DNA of 64,000 nucleotides, taken from NCBI RefSeq assembly GCF_020510705.1, contig NZ_CP075184.1, positions 3,410,001 to 3,474,000 on the forward strand, given 5' to 3'. This stretch comes from Acidovorax radicis (GTDB taxonomy: Bacteria; Pseudomonadota; Gammaproteobacteria; Burkholderiales; Burkholderiaceae_C). Shown piece after piece: positions 45,305 through 54,476 of this stretch. The translations under genes and the position numbers were made by a program. Every line of letters starts with the position of its first letter. Position 1 is the stretch's first letter. The notes under the pieces are model-generated. The model made no database searches. It was not told where the DNA came from and worked only from the letters and a program-made list of their open reading frames with translations.

Positions 45305-45652
45305 TCATCTCGATGAACTTCCCCCCCCCGTCAGCTTGGCCTTCGTAACTACCTTGAGAAGGCGCTGAACATTCGTCTGCGAAAGCCATTCCTGAACATG
45401 CGGCTTCTTGAACCAGTCCGGTCGAATCGCGGCCGCTCCTATCTCCACCAAAGCACGCTTCCACCACGGGTGTTCCAGATCGACGGCGCCCAATCTGTTC
45501 AGGGCATCGTCGAGGATTCTTTCTGCTTGGTCGACAGGGACGGCCTCCGGGACTATTCCAGCAGAGCGTTCTGCATAAAGTTGCTTGCCCTTTGGCAGCA
45601 AGGCTCCCACAACGGAGGTAAAAAGCCTGAACACGGTTGCTGTAAAGCTCAT
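45305..45652 (-). CDS. Small hypothetical protein with a G9 tract at its 3' end
   Basis: 115 residues from MSFTATVFRLFTSVVGALL, a hydrophobic N-terminus that could be a membrane anchor or signal. The rest is helical (VDQAERILDDALNRLGAVDL, HPWWKRALVEIGAAAIRP). The gene ends TGGGSSSR at a run of nine G (45321-45329, read as C on the plus strand). One more G would continue the frame as KFIEMTMRHSSQATC and stop at 45273, overlapping the ATPase start. That arrangement is the expected coupled one, so the tract is either phase-variable or carries a base-count error. Confidence 0.6.
   Translation of the reverse strand: MSFTATVFRLFTSVVGALLPKGKQLYAERSAGIVPEAVPVDQAERILDDALNRLGAVDLEHPWWKRALVEIGAAAIRPDWFKKPHVQEWLSQTNVQRLLKVVTKAKLTGGGSSSR
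45321..45329. repeat. Homopolymer of nine C (G on the coding strand)
   Basis: A nine-base run located where its length decides whether the small gene overlaps the ATPase gene or stops 26 bases short. Runs of this length slip readily during replication. Confidence 0.8.
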
Positions 45653-46096
45653 GAAAAGTAGATTCCTTTTGCTCCAGCGAATGACAACGTGCCAAGTGAC
45701 CCCGATGCGCAACGTCTAGTCGTGCTTGTCGCTGAGCCTTCATAAGTATGCGGTTGAGCTTACCAGTGCGTCGGATGAGGTGTACGTTTTCATCAGCCCA
45801 CAGCTGGGAAGCGCTTGTACCAAGGCCCCATACCGACTTGTTTGCGGCGCCACTTGAACGAAATCATTGCAGCCTGAATGATCGTCATTTGGCTGACTTA
45901 AGTGGCGGGTTTGGAGTGACCAGCTCGAAAGCTGAACGGCTGCTATCAGCCTGAACCTGCCGCGACCTAGGCAGGCTCTGCAGTGATAGCCAATCATATT
46001 GCTCTGTTGCGCGTAGCCATCAGCGCGATGACGCCTGTATATACACAACACCCTCTGGGTCAACACAGAGTTGGAGTGTCCTGAAACACCTTCAAA
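45653..46096. other. Intergenic stretch upstream of the small gene
   Basis: 444 bases between the giant helicase gene and the small gene, both on the minus strand. It should hold the promoter of the small gene and ATPase. An open frame at 45740-46066 on the minus strand (108 codons) has no family features or ribosome site and is not called a gene. Confidence 0.4.
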
Positions 46097-49000
46097 CTAC
46101 TTGAGTTCGCGTCCCATCAGGAGTGCGTTTTCAATTCGAATGCGGCTTGCCTCGCGGATCCTCTGCATGCCCAACTCGCGAGCCATTGCAACCACAGATT
46201 CTTGTTCGGAGAGCCCTCGGTGCAACACCCAGCGGGCAAGCGACAAAAGCTCCGCCGTACAAATTTCTTCGACGCTCCGTGCGCTGTCGTCGTCCGTTGG
46301 ACGACGGAAAGGTATTTCTTGGCACGGCTCAATTTCACGAGGCCAGTAGAAGGTCCCACCGGTCTCTTCTGTGGCTTTAAAGATCTGTCGCGCGACCTTC
46401 TCGATCCGTTCCTGAATTCGACTACCCGTTCGTTGAAAACCGTGAGCCCGCGCGATGCGTCGGGCCAGAACCGTATCTAGAACAGGTCCCTCGCGCGTCA
46501 CTATCCACTCGACCATCTCCTGTAACACCGCGTCATAGCTGGGCTCGTAGAACAAGTCAGCAGAGATCGTGTTGGCGGATACTGCATCGCTGGGTTGCGA
46601 TGCCTGAAAGCGGGGATCTGTTTGGTCGTCAGGAGCCTTGTTTTTCGCTACTGACAAAGGCGAAGCCGCGCGTGCATAGACAACCTCTGTCTGCGCTGTG
46701 GTTTCCAACGGAGCGCTGACGGGGGGCAGTCGAAGGCCCGATGCGGCGCGTGCAATTGCTGCTTCGACCTCGTTGATCACGTCAAGGCTCGGCGTGACAT
46801 CTGGACCACTCGGCTCGGTGAGTGGCTCGTCAGGTCGCTCGATGACTTCATTGGCTCGCTGTCCCCGGTCTTTCTCAAGCAGTTCAGTTAGCGCTGCGTG
46901 TACACGCTCCAGGGTGCCGCCCGGATTCACCCACCAGTCAGTAGACCAGATGCGCACGATTTCCCAGCCAAGTCCGCGTAGCACCTGTTCGCGCAATTTG
47001 TCCCGGTCGCGTGCGGTGGCGGAGCGGTGGTAGGTTGCCCCGTCACACTCCACCCCCGCTAGATAGCGACCCGGAAAGTCAGGGTGCACCACGCCCAGGT
47101 CCACGCGGAACGACGAAGCGCCAATCTGGGTGTGCACCTGCCAACCCTTGCGTCCCAGCGCAGTGGCCACACCGGCTTCGAAAGGACTATCAAAATCACC
47201 CTGACTGCCGTGGTGCGCTTCGGCCAGCGCGCGCGGGCCGAGTTCTGCAAACTCCAGAAAGTGCTTCAGGTCGCGTACGCCGTTCGCCTTGGTGCGCGAC
47301 AGGTCCATCTGTTCTCCACGGAGGCTAGAAAACACGCGCAATTCATGCCGGGCGCGCGTCACTGCCACATTCAGGCGCCGCTCACCGCCGTCGCGGTTCA
47401 GTGGGCCGAAGTTCATCGACACGGTACCGGCCATGTCAGGCCCGTAGGTGATCGAGAAATACATGATGTCGCGCTCGTCACCTTGCACACTCTCCAAGTT
47501 CTTCACGAACACCGGTTCGAGTTCCATTTCCGAAAAGTAGGGCTCCAAGCCGGGGTCTTTGCGGCGCTCATCGTCAAGCAAGTCTTCGATCAGTCCCTGC
47601 TGTTCGGAGTTGAACGTCACTACACCAATGGTCAGGCCGGACTCCCGGAAGCCCGGGCGCTTGAGTCTGCCCACGAGATCGGCCACCAGTGCCTGGGCCT
47701 CTGGTTGATTGATGCGGGCACCGCCTTTTTCATAGCGCCCCTTCACCAGGTGGAAGCTGACGGCGCGGTCGTCTGTGACGGGTGACGGAAAAGTGACGAG
47801 ACCACCCCCGTAGTAGCGGTGGTTGCTGAAGGCGATCAGGCTTTCATGGCGCGAGCGGTAGTGCCAAGACAGATTGCGCGTGGGCAGGCTGGCACCCAGG
47901 CACTCGTCAAGGATGCTCTCCAGATCGCCCTCGACGACGTCATCGTCACCATCAGTGCCTTCGCTGCGGCCGAAGAAGTTAGTGGGGGGCAATTGTTTCG
48001 GATCACCCACCATCACCACCTGCTTGCCCCGAGCCATGGCACCGATGGCGTCCCACACCGGAATTTGTGAGGCCTCGTCGAACACCACGAGGTCGAAGTT
48101 GCTGGCTTCGGCCGAGAGGTACTGAGCGATCGACAACGGACTCATCAGCAGGCAAGGGGTCAGCCGCAACACTACCGATGGAATTTCTTGCAACAGCTGG
48201 CGCAGCGGTTTGTGCTGCTTTTTCTTGGTGATCTCGTGGCGCAGAATGCCCCATTCACTGTTGCGTTGGATGCTGTCGGTCGCTGGCAGGTTGGCACATA
48301 GCTTCGCGCGAATCCATTCACGGGACACCTTGGTGAACTCGTCATCCAGGGCGCGGAACTCCTGAATGCGAAGCTCATGCTCGGCAGAGACAAATCGCTT
48401 GAGAACCGAGTCTTCGTCCACCGCTTCCGCGAGCCACCAGCGGGCATAGTTCACTTCGAATGCGGCGGGCACCTGCGCCGAGGTCACATCACCTGCCTCG
48501 ATTGCGCCCACCAGTGCCGGGAGCCCTGCATTGCGTGCATCGACCTGAGCATGGCGCCAGGCGCACCATGCGTGCAGGCCCTGATGATGAGACTCCAATT
48601 GCTCCGCCATCTCAGCCAGCACCACGGGCTCAAGGTCTGCGAACGAGCGGCGGACAGTGTCTGGCTGCGCTGCGTTGTTGCAAAACTGTTCTGTCGCACT
48701 GTTGAGGTCTGCCAGCTTCGCCATGATCCCGTGACAGGCTTGCCCAATCACGCCGGAGTCACCCAGTTCGGCGCGACGCGTTGCGAGCACCTGGTACAAG
48801 CTGCGACGCGCTTCAGCTACGGCAGAAGAAGCCAGTCCAAGGCCAGACAGGCCAGCCTTCAGCGAGGCATGGAACTTCAGCGCTCGCTCGATCCCGTCGC
48901 TGTCGGTATCCAATGCATTCCAGACCCCTGGGCATTCGGTAGCGAGACCAGTCATGGAAAGCAGCCGTGCCTCCACCGCACTGCGTCTCTGCAACTGCTC

Positions 49001-52000
49001 ATGCTGCTGTTGTAGTGCTGTGCCGCATCGCCCGTCGCCCACCTCCTGATGCGGTGTCTGCAGCATGCCCCTTTGAAGCAAGATCGATCGCTCGCGTTCA
49101 AATGCGAGCGCTGAACGAAGAACTGCGGAATCGGTGTTGTGCCCTTGCCAAAGTCCGTGGCTGCTTTCCGAGAGCGGTGCACACTCGGTCAGGCGATGGT
49201 CCAGATCTAACAAGGCCTTCAGGCGTTGAACTTCGCGTGTCCAGCGCTCGCCGCAGTATCCCTCAGATGCTGCGTCCAAGCCCTCGAGCTTAAATGGCTT
49301 ATGCATGCGTGCGGCATGCAGAGCGATGTTGGCTTTTAAGGCGCTGCGAGCGTGATCAACCCGGGTCTTGATGCCAGACCACAAGCCTTCAGCAGCAGCA
49401 CCCGGATTCAGTTGTTGGACTTCTTCACGTAGGCCCTTGATGCGTACGAGCGCAGAAAGATCATCGGCGACACGCGGTTCACCGGTGCCATCGATGACTC
49501 CTTCAAGCGCACTGCGCACTTTTCGCTTGCCTAGCCAAGACATCGGCCAGAGCGCCTTTTCGGCCTTGGCCCAATCGCGCTGCAGCTGAGACACATTGAG
49601 CTGTCCGACACCTGATCCGTACTTCACGGAAAGACCCGTGCGTAGTTGATTCATTTCCTCGATCAACTGGACCCCGCGCTCGATCTCATCGCTGACCGCA
49701 GGTGGCCAGGGCGCTGCAAGTTCCGCGTGCAGGTTTCGGTGCTTGTCGAGCAAGTCGAGCGCATGAGACAGGCGAGTTTGCAGCTCGACCGGCCACGGAG
49801 CGGACATTTTCGAGGAGATCTCCCGGTGTTGGCCGAGCAGATCATTTCCGTTTTTCAAGGCGGCACAGATGGTCTCACTGTCCGGCAGCGCGAAGAAACT
49901 CCAGTCTTGAGAAGACGCCTGAGGCAAGGCTTTGGCAAGTACACCGAGCGCTGAGCGGGTTTGACGGTGCAGCGTTGGCCATTCCATGCCTAGAAGTTGC
50001 CCCAGGTTTAGCGCTGCGGCCTGGAAGTCACGACTGGAGGTTTGCAGTGTCTGTGCGGACCTGACCATTTCCTGTTGCCACTTGGCGGACCATTCCGTGC
50101 CGTGCACTGGCACCAGGGGGCCGGTCAGCAACTGATCAGGGTTCACAGCCGCAGCGTTGGCCTGCAACCTACCGGCGAGATTTCGCAGTTCGGTCAGTGC
50201 AGCCTCATCATGCGCACGCGGAGAGGCCCAGCTGAATCGCAGGTCAGGTAACGCATCGCCTCCAACGACACACCCGATGGCTTTGAAGATCGTCCAACCG
50301 TTGCGGTGGCGGTGGTGAAGGCGCTCAACATAGGTGGACAGTTGCTCGCGTACTTGACCCAATTGCCGCGCCTTGGCTTCCCAGGTGGCTGCGTCCACCT
50401 CACCTTTGGACTCCCAGGACTTCTGGAGCTGGCTCAGCACGTCGAGCTTGCGACTCTTGTTTGAATGCAATTCGAGGCAGAACTCCCCCAGCCCGACTTC
50501 CCGCAGGCGGCGGAAGACGACATCCAGCGCTGCGATCTTTTCAGCCACGAAAAGTACGCGTTTGTTCTCAGCCAGACATTGGGCGATCAGGTTGGCGATG
50601 GTCTGGCTCTTGCCGGTTCCTGGCGGACCGATCAACACGAAGTCCTTGCCTCTGGCAGCAGCCATCACGGCAGACAGCTGGGACGAGTCTGCGGGGAGTG
50701 GGCTGAACACCTGCTGCGGTGGGTAGTCAGTGTCCAGCCTCCGGGTCTCGGGGAAGGGCGTTGCGGATGGGTAGGGTTCGCGCGGCGAGTCGATCAGGTG
50801 TGCCACCACTGGCGACTTGCGCAAGTCGTCGGTGCGATCTGACAAGTCCTTCCACATCAGGTACTTGGCAAAGGAGAACATCGACAACACGACGTCTTCG
50901 CTGACCTCCCAGCCTCGAATATCTTTGATGGCGCTGCGAACGCGCTTCCAGATGCCTGCTATGTCCAGACCTGACTCATCACGTGGAAGGTCGCCAGCGG
51001 CAATGCCCAACTCCAATTGGAAGTCCTGTCGAAGCATTTCGACCAGCGTCGGATTAAACAGCGCCTCATCTTCGTGTTCTTGCAGCGTGAACCCCGAACG
51101 GGCGCTTTTGCGGTTCAGCGTGATCGGCAGCAGGATCAAGGGCGCCTTGACCCGAGCATCTGGCTTATCAGGTCGGGTCCAGACCAGGAACCCGAGCGCA
51201 ATGAAAAGGGTGTTGGAACCACCTTCTTGCATCGCATTGCGGGCGCCTCGATACAACTCAACCAGGCGTCCTTCCAGTTCTTGATCTTCCAGCCGAATGA
51301 ATACCTCACGGTGCTTCAGGGCGTCCTTTGCATGCGCCTTCCGGAGGTCTTCAAGGCTTCTTGCCTCGTGTAATTGCTGGCTACGAGGGTCTTGACCTTG
51401 CATGAGTGCTGGGCTGGGCAGCAGCTTGATCGTTTGCCCGTCTGCCAGGGTGTCTTCCAGTTCTGGCGCTGCCACGTCCAGCAGCAACGCCTTCTTCCCC
51501 TGCTTGAAATTCAACAACGTGTTTCGTAGTGACAGATCGAGTAGTTTGCGCTGCCACCGGGCCAGTCTGTCTTTGGGATCGAGTTCAGATGTCGGCGTAT
51601 CGGTGATGGCATCTTCGGGCAGGTCTGGGGCATCTTCAATGCCGATCGTTCCTTCTGGCTCAACCTCAACTGGTACAGCCTCTGCGACGGCGTGCCCCTG
51701 CGCCAGCGGCTTGATGCGCGACATGCGCGCGCGTTTCACGTCGATGACCAGTTCAAACTTGTCTTCTTCATCTTCCGACAACTGACGGTTTGCGTTGGCG
51801 ATGGCCTGGCTGAAACTCACTGCTTGGCTCTGCGCCGCCAGCGTTGTTTCGAAAACCAACATCTCCTGCAACTTCAAACGCTTTCTCACCGCCGTGATGT
51901 CATCGACCACAGAGGTAGAAAACTCTTCGTCCCGCAGCCACACGCCGACAAATGCGTGACCGTGTGTGAATATCAGCAAGGGGTTGAGGTGCGCCTGCTC

Positions 52001-52762
52001 CAGACATGCTGCGAACATCAGCGCAAGATCTAGGCAGGTGGCTAAGCCGCCATCGAGCACCTGCGAAGGGCTGCGAACCTTCTGCCCAGTGTGCTCAAAA
52101 CTGGCGGGCGGCAGCGCGTAGTTGAGCTTGCGCTGCAGCACTGCAGCCCAGATACCCGACGCCAGCTCCCATGCCCGTTTCGAGCCATGGGTGTAGCCAT
52201 CGATCGACCCTGACTTTCCTCCCGTCTGCAATGCCAAGGCGGCACCTTTGAGCAACCGGTCGATAGCCTGGTCGTTCGGCTGCACGAATGCCGCCACCAT
52301 CTCTGGCAAGTGACCAATGCCGCCCCATTGATTTCGCGCCAGAAGTTCTACAGCGGACTCGTGCCTCGCAAGAACTTCATCTGATTGCTTGCGACTGCGC
52401 AATTCGAAGCGCAGAGAAGCTGTTTCAGCTTCCGTCAAGCGCGAAAGGAGAGCGCCGTCCAGCTGAACGTCGAGATCACGCAGGTGATAACTCTCGCCTG
52501 CGCCGACCGATTCCACGTTCCAGACGCGAGGCTTTACGAAGGGCGGCTCGGAAATCAATTGAACGGTCAACTCGCTGATCAGCGACGAGGTCTCATTGAC
52601 GATCACCAATTCGTGCAACGCAGGTACTGCGTTCTGGAAGGCTGCGAGGTTTAGTTTTTTCGCAGCGCTGATCTGCAATCGAACCGTGGGAGGTGGAGCC
52701 TCTGTAACAACAGAATTTTCAGGCGTACCAGCCTCTGTCAATGGACCCGACTCCCTTGTCAT
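46097..52762 (-). CDS. Giant DUF4011 / SF1 helicase / Vsr-like nuclease / DUF3320 protein
   Basis: 2221 residues. In order: an N-terminal region with a transglutaminase-like site (Cys243 in GGLATCLDLALMF and His269 in THGHAFVGVW); a DUF4011 region (DRLARWQRKLLDLSLRNTLL); SF1 helicase with Walker A GPPGTGKSQT near 712, a long coiled insertion, Walker B FDEASQIP near 1562 with GDPKQLPPT, and the C-terminal LNVAVTRAR motif; a Vsr/MTES_1575-type nuclease (VECDGATYHRS near 1905, LGWEIVRIWSTDWW); and a DUF3320 domain near the end. Such proteins occur in phage-defence islands. The start MTRESGPL is preceded by AAGGAG. It appears intact, the largest gene in the window. Confidence 0.9.
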   Translation of the reverse strand: MTRESGPLTEAGTPENSVVTEAPPPTVRLQISAAKKLNLAAFQNAVPALHELVIVNETSSLISELTVQLISEPPFVKPRVWNVESVGAGESYHLRDLDVQLDGALLSRLTEAETASLRFELRSRKQSDEVLARHESAVELLARNQWGGIGHLPEMVAAFVQPNDQAIDRLLKGAALALQTGGKSGSIDGYTHGSKRAWELASGIWAAVLQRKLNYALPPASFEHTGQKVRSPSQVLDGGLATCLDLALMFAACLEQAHLNPLLIFTHGHAFVGVWLRDEEFSTSVVDDITAVRKRLKLQEMLVFETTLAAQSQAVSFSQAIANANRQLSEDEEDKFELVIDVKRARMSRIKPLAQGHAVAEAVPVEVEPEGTIGIEDAPDLPEDAITDTPTSELDPKDRLARWQRKLLDLSLRNTLLNFKQGKKALLLDVAAPELEDTLADGQTIKLLPSPALMQGQDPRSQQLHEARSLEDLRKAHAKDALKHREVFIRLEDQELEGRLVELYRGARNAMQEGGSNTLFIALGFLVWTRPDKPDARVKAPLILLPITLNRKSARSGFTLQEHEDEALFNPTLVEMLRQDFQLELGIAAGDLPRDESGLDIAGIWKRVRSAIKDIRGWEVSEDVVLSMFSFAKYLMWKDLSDRTDDLRKSPVVAHLIDSPREPYPSATPFPETRRLDTDYPPQQVFSPLPADSSQLSAVMAAARGKDFVLIGPPGTGKSQTIANLIAQCLAENKRVLFVAEKIAALDVVFRRLREVGLGEFCLELHSNKSRKLDVLSQLQKSWESKGEVDAATWEAKARQLGQVREQLSTYVERLHHRHRNGWTIFKAIGCVVGGDALPDLRFSWASPRAHDEAALTELRNLAGRLQANAAAVNPDQLLTGPLVPVHGTEWSAKWQQEMVRSAQTLQTSSRDFQAAALNLGQLLGMEWPTLHRQTRSALGVLAKALPQASSQDWSFFALPDSETICAALKNGNDLLGQHREISSKMSAPWPVELQTRLSHALDLLDKHRNLHAELAAPWPPAVSDEIERGVQLIEEMNQLRTGLSVKYGSGVGQLNVSQLQRDWAKAEKALWPMSWLGKRKVRSALEGVIDGTGEPRVADDLSALVRIKGLREEVQQLNPGAAAEGLWSGIKTRVDHARSALKANIALHAARMHKPFKLEGLDAASEGYCGERWTREVQRLKALLDLDHRLTECAPLSESSHGLWQGHNTDSAVLRSALAFERERSILLQRGMLQTPHQEVGDGRCGTALQQQHEQLQRRSAVEARLLSMTGLATECPGVWNALDTDSDGIERALKFHASLKAGLSGLGLASSAVAEARRSLYQVLATRRAELGDSGVIGQACHGIMAKLADLNSATEQFCNNAAQPDTVRRSFADLEPVVLAEMAEQLESHHQGLHAWCAWRHAQVDARNAGLPALVGAIEAGDVTSAQVPAAFEVNYARWWLAEAVDEDSVLKRFVSAEHELRIQEFRALDDEFTKVSREWIRAKLCANLPATDSIQRNSEWGILRHEITKKKQHKPLRQLLQEIPSVVLRLTPCLLMSPLSIAQYLSAEASNFDLVVFDEASQIPVWDAIGAMARGKQVVMVGDPKQLPPTNFFGRSEGTDGDDDVVEGDLESILDECLGASLPTRNLSWHYRSRHESLIAFSNHRYYGGGLVTFPSPVTDDRAVSFHLVKGRYEKGGARINQPEAQALVADLVGRLKRPGFRESGLTIGVVTFNSEQQGLIEDLLDDERRKDPGLEPYFSEMELEPVFVKNLESVQGDERDIMYFSITYGPDMAGTVSMNFGPLNRDGGERRLNVAVTRARHELRVFSSLRGEQMDLSRTKANGVRDLKHFLEFAELGPRALAEAHHGSQGDFDSPFEAGVATALGRKGWQVHTQIGASSFRVDLGVVHPDFPGRYLAGVECDGATYHRSATARDRDKLREQVLRGLGWEIVRIWSTDWWVNPGGTLERVHAALTELLEKDRGQRANEVIERPDEPLTEPSGPDVTPSLDVINEVEAAIARAASGLRLPPVSAPLETTAQTEVVYARAASPLSVAKNKAPDDQTDPRFQASQPSDAVSANTISADLFYEPSYDAVLQEMVEWIVTREGPVLDTVLARRIARAHGFQRTGSRIQERIEKVARQIFKATEETGGTFYWPREIEPCQEIPFRRPTDDDSARSVEEICTAELLSLARWVLHRGLSEQESVVAMARELGMQRIREASRIRIENALLMGRELK

Positions 52763-53211
52763 GCACGTTCTCCTTTTCGCCACTATTGTGGGGTGCGGAT
52801 AACGTTGTAACAAATGTTTATTGTCTACTTGCTGATCGAATGACGGGGCGATCGAGATGATCGGACGTTAGGGACCCTTTGTACGAATCAGCGCGCCTTG
52901 TACATCAGCGGTCTCGGGCCGTCTGCCGCGTTGCAAATATTCGCAATAGCTGCGGCTATCCTGAACGGTAGGCGCTAAGGATCCGCAGCCAGAGTTCTTG
53001 CGAGGCAATTGACTCCGCCAAGCCAGCTACCTGTTGATTTCCTTCTAGAAGTGACCCACTAACCCCCGTGGATTCGGTTTGCATGGAATCAACAAAATGG
53101 ACAAATGATGGAACTTGCGTCCATCGACTTGGCAAAATTAATGGACAAGGAAACTGACAGAGGTGCTTGATTTCAAAGTGGAATCCAACTGTCTATTTTC
53201 AAATAATCGCG
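52763..53211. other. Right end of the island, no gene seen
   Basis: About 450 bases. The helicase promoter should lie at the left. Closer to the border the sequence becomes AT-rich (ATGGACAAATGATGG, AATTAATGGACAAGG; ATGGACAA occurs twice, near 53097 and 53142). GAATCCA and TATTTTCAAAT near the border echo AATCCATTTTCAAT just inside the left border, perhaps parts of the recombinase-binding ends. Confidence 0.4.
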
Positions 53212-53316
53212 TGGCACACGGGCTTCAACCCCATGACCTACGAGGAGGCGGTGGACCGCGAGATCGAGATCGGCATCGACCTGCGCTCGGCGGGGTTTGG
53301 AGTGTGGCAGGCGTGA
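53212..53316 (+). pseudogene. GIY-YIG-like small protein gene, 3' part (split by the island)
   Basis: In-frame codons read WHTGFNPMTYEEAVDREIEI then GIDLRSAGFGVWQA and a stop. There is no start codon or ribosome site of its own. It supplies the conserved NPM-YEEA end that the fragment at 23959-24192 lacks; joined, they give about 112 residues. This is the right border of the island. Confidence 0.75.
53213..53225 (+). other. Right island junction (attachment-like site)
   Basis: GGCACACGGGCTT, similar at most positions (one gap) to GGACATGGGAGTT at the left junction. It lies exactly where the 3' part of the split gene resumes its frame. Presumed product of site-specific integration. Confidence 0.45.
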
Positions 53317-53384
53317 GCGCCTGAGAGTCTTTGGGCCATGCCCACATCCCTTAAGATTTCGCCCCTCTGATTCAATCACTCACT

Positions 53385-53442
53385 TTTTTATAGCTGCTCG
53401 CGCTTTATCTTCTAGCGCTTGCGGCCCATTTCATTTAAATCT
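53385..53442 (+). repeat. Dispersed intergenic repeat, copy 7
   Basis: TTTTTTATAGCTGCTCG, CGCTTTATCTTCTAGCGCTT, GCGGCCCATTTCATTTAAA: a family copy between the right border of the island and the DUF2322 gene. Confidence 0.8.
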
Positions 53443-53449
53443 GACTGCC

Positions 53450-53767
53450 ATGAACTTCGCAGACCGCCTGAAACAACTCCCCTCCGCCAGCCACCTCGCC
53501 GCCCTGCACCTGCTGGGCGCGGACGGCCAGGTGCTGGCCACCATCGAGAACAAGCCCGGCCAGACCGGTTCGCTGGTGGTGTATGCCGCGCTGGCGGCGC
53601 TGTATGGCGGGCGCATCACGCCCGCAGCCGCCAGCCTGGGGCTGGAGTGGTATGCCGAGCACGTGGCCGATGCACGGGCCTTCCCCGGCAAGCACCCCAA
53701 CATCGACCGGCTGCTGGCCTGGGCCCAGGGCAGCGAGGGTTTTGCGGTGCGCACCGTGGCGGCCTGA
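53450..53767 (+). CDS. DUF2322 family protein
   Basis: 105 residues. LHLLGADGQVLATIENKPGQ and HVADARAFPGKHPNIDRLL are the hallmark stretches of the DUF2322 family of proteobacterial small proteins, function unknown. No signal peptide. ATG preceded by CTGACTGCC; the gene starts right after a dispersed repeat, so its promoter may lie in or before that repeat. Confidence 0.8.
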   Translation: MNFADRLKQLPSASHLAALHLLGADGQVLATIENKPGQTGSLVVYAALAALYGGRITPAAASLGLEWYAEHVADARAFPGKHPNIDRLLAWAQGSEGFAVRTVAA

Positions 53768-53942
53768 CGCGGCACCCCGCACACAAAAAAGCGGGGCAGG
53801 CAGCGCCCGGCTGTCGAAAGTGCGCTGAGCCGTTCGTCGTAGGGGTATGAACGCGTGAGTGATCGAAGCCATTGACCCGAATGGCTTCATGGCCCACGCT
53901 GTCATTCATACACCCCTGGCGACAACCCTCTTGGAGACCCGC

Positions 53943-54434
53943 ATGACAACCCCCAACACCTCCGCAACCACCACCGGAACCACGGGCATCACCGGCACCG
54001 TCACCCTGCACCGCGTGCTGCGCGCCCCGGCCGAACGCATCTACCGCGCGTTTCTGGATGCCGATGCCCTGTGCAAATGGCTGCCGCCCCACGGCTTTAC
54101 CTGCCGGGTGCTGAGCCTGGATGCGCGCGTGGGCGGCAGCTACCGCATGCAGTTCACCAACATGAGCAGCGGCGGCACGCACGCGTTTGGCGGCGAATAT
54201 GTGGAGCTGGTGCCGGGCGAGCGCATCGTGCACACCGACCGGTTTGACGACCCCCACCTGCCGGACGAGATGCGCACCACCATCACGTTCAAAAAGGTGC
54301 TGGTGGGCACGGAGGTGACGGCGGTGCAAGAGGGCATTCCGGCCGTGATTCCGACCGAGATGTGCACCCTGGGCTGGCAGGAGTCGCTGCAGCTGCTGGC
54401 GCTGCTGGTGGAGCCGGAGATTCCGGGCGAGTAA
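53943..54434 (+). CDS. SRPBCC-family (AHSA1-type START-like) protein
   Basis: 163 residues. After a Thr-rich N-terminus (about 20), the Bet v1-like fold is seen as VTLHRVLRAPAERIYRAFLD (typical AHSA1 opening), CKWLPPHGFTCRV, GGSYRMQFTN and the final helix LGWQESLQLLALLVEPEI. These proteins bind hydrophobic ligands or act as co-chaperones. GGAG precedes the ATG at 53943; an earlier in-frame ATG at 53859 is less likely. Confidence 0.88.
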   Translation: MTTPNTSATTTGTTGITGTVTLHRVLRAPAERIYRAFLDADALCKWLPPHGFTCRVLSLDARVGGSYRMQFTNMSSGGTHAFGGEYVELVPGERIVHTDRFDDPHLPDEMRTTITFKKVLVGTEVTAVQEGIPAVIPTEMCTLGWQESLQLLALLVEPEIPGE

Positions 54435-54476
54435 CGCACACGCGCACAGCCCCCGGCCCTTGTCACATCAACCGGG

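Larger units (their letters stand above)
24197..53211. mobile_element. Genomic island of about 29 kb inserted in a small gene
   Basis: The two halves of one small gene flank this stretch. The left end carries tyrosine-recombinase genes, now damaged. The cargo includes a TIR-like defence operon, a nuclease-like protein, a catabolic cluster with its own regulator, an EF-G paralogue, a truncated ATPase and a giant helicase-nuclease. None of the nine dispersed repeats of the flanking chromosome lies within it. Scars inside (an IS insertion, a recombinase-umuC joint, an EF-G/ATPase joint and long gene-poor stretches) indicate an old, rearranged element that may no longer move by itself. Confidence 0.8.

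Noticed and set aside
45740..46066. 108-codon minus-strand frame
   Set aside because: No ribosome site, no recognisable motif and an odd composition; left as intergenic.
53771..53800. CCCCGC...GCGGGG hairpin after the DUF2322 gene as a terminator
   Set aside because: The A-run is in the loop rather than a T-run after the stem, so it does not fit an intrinsic terminator.
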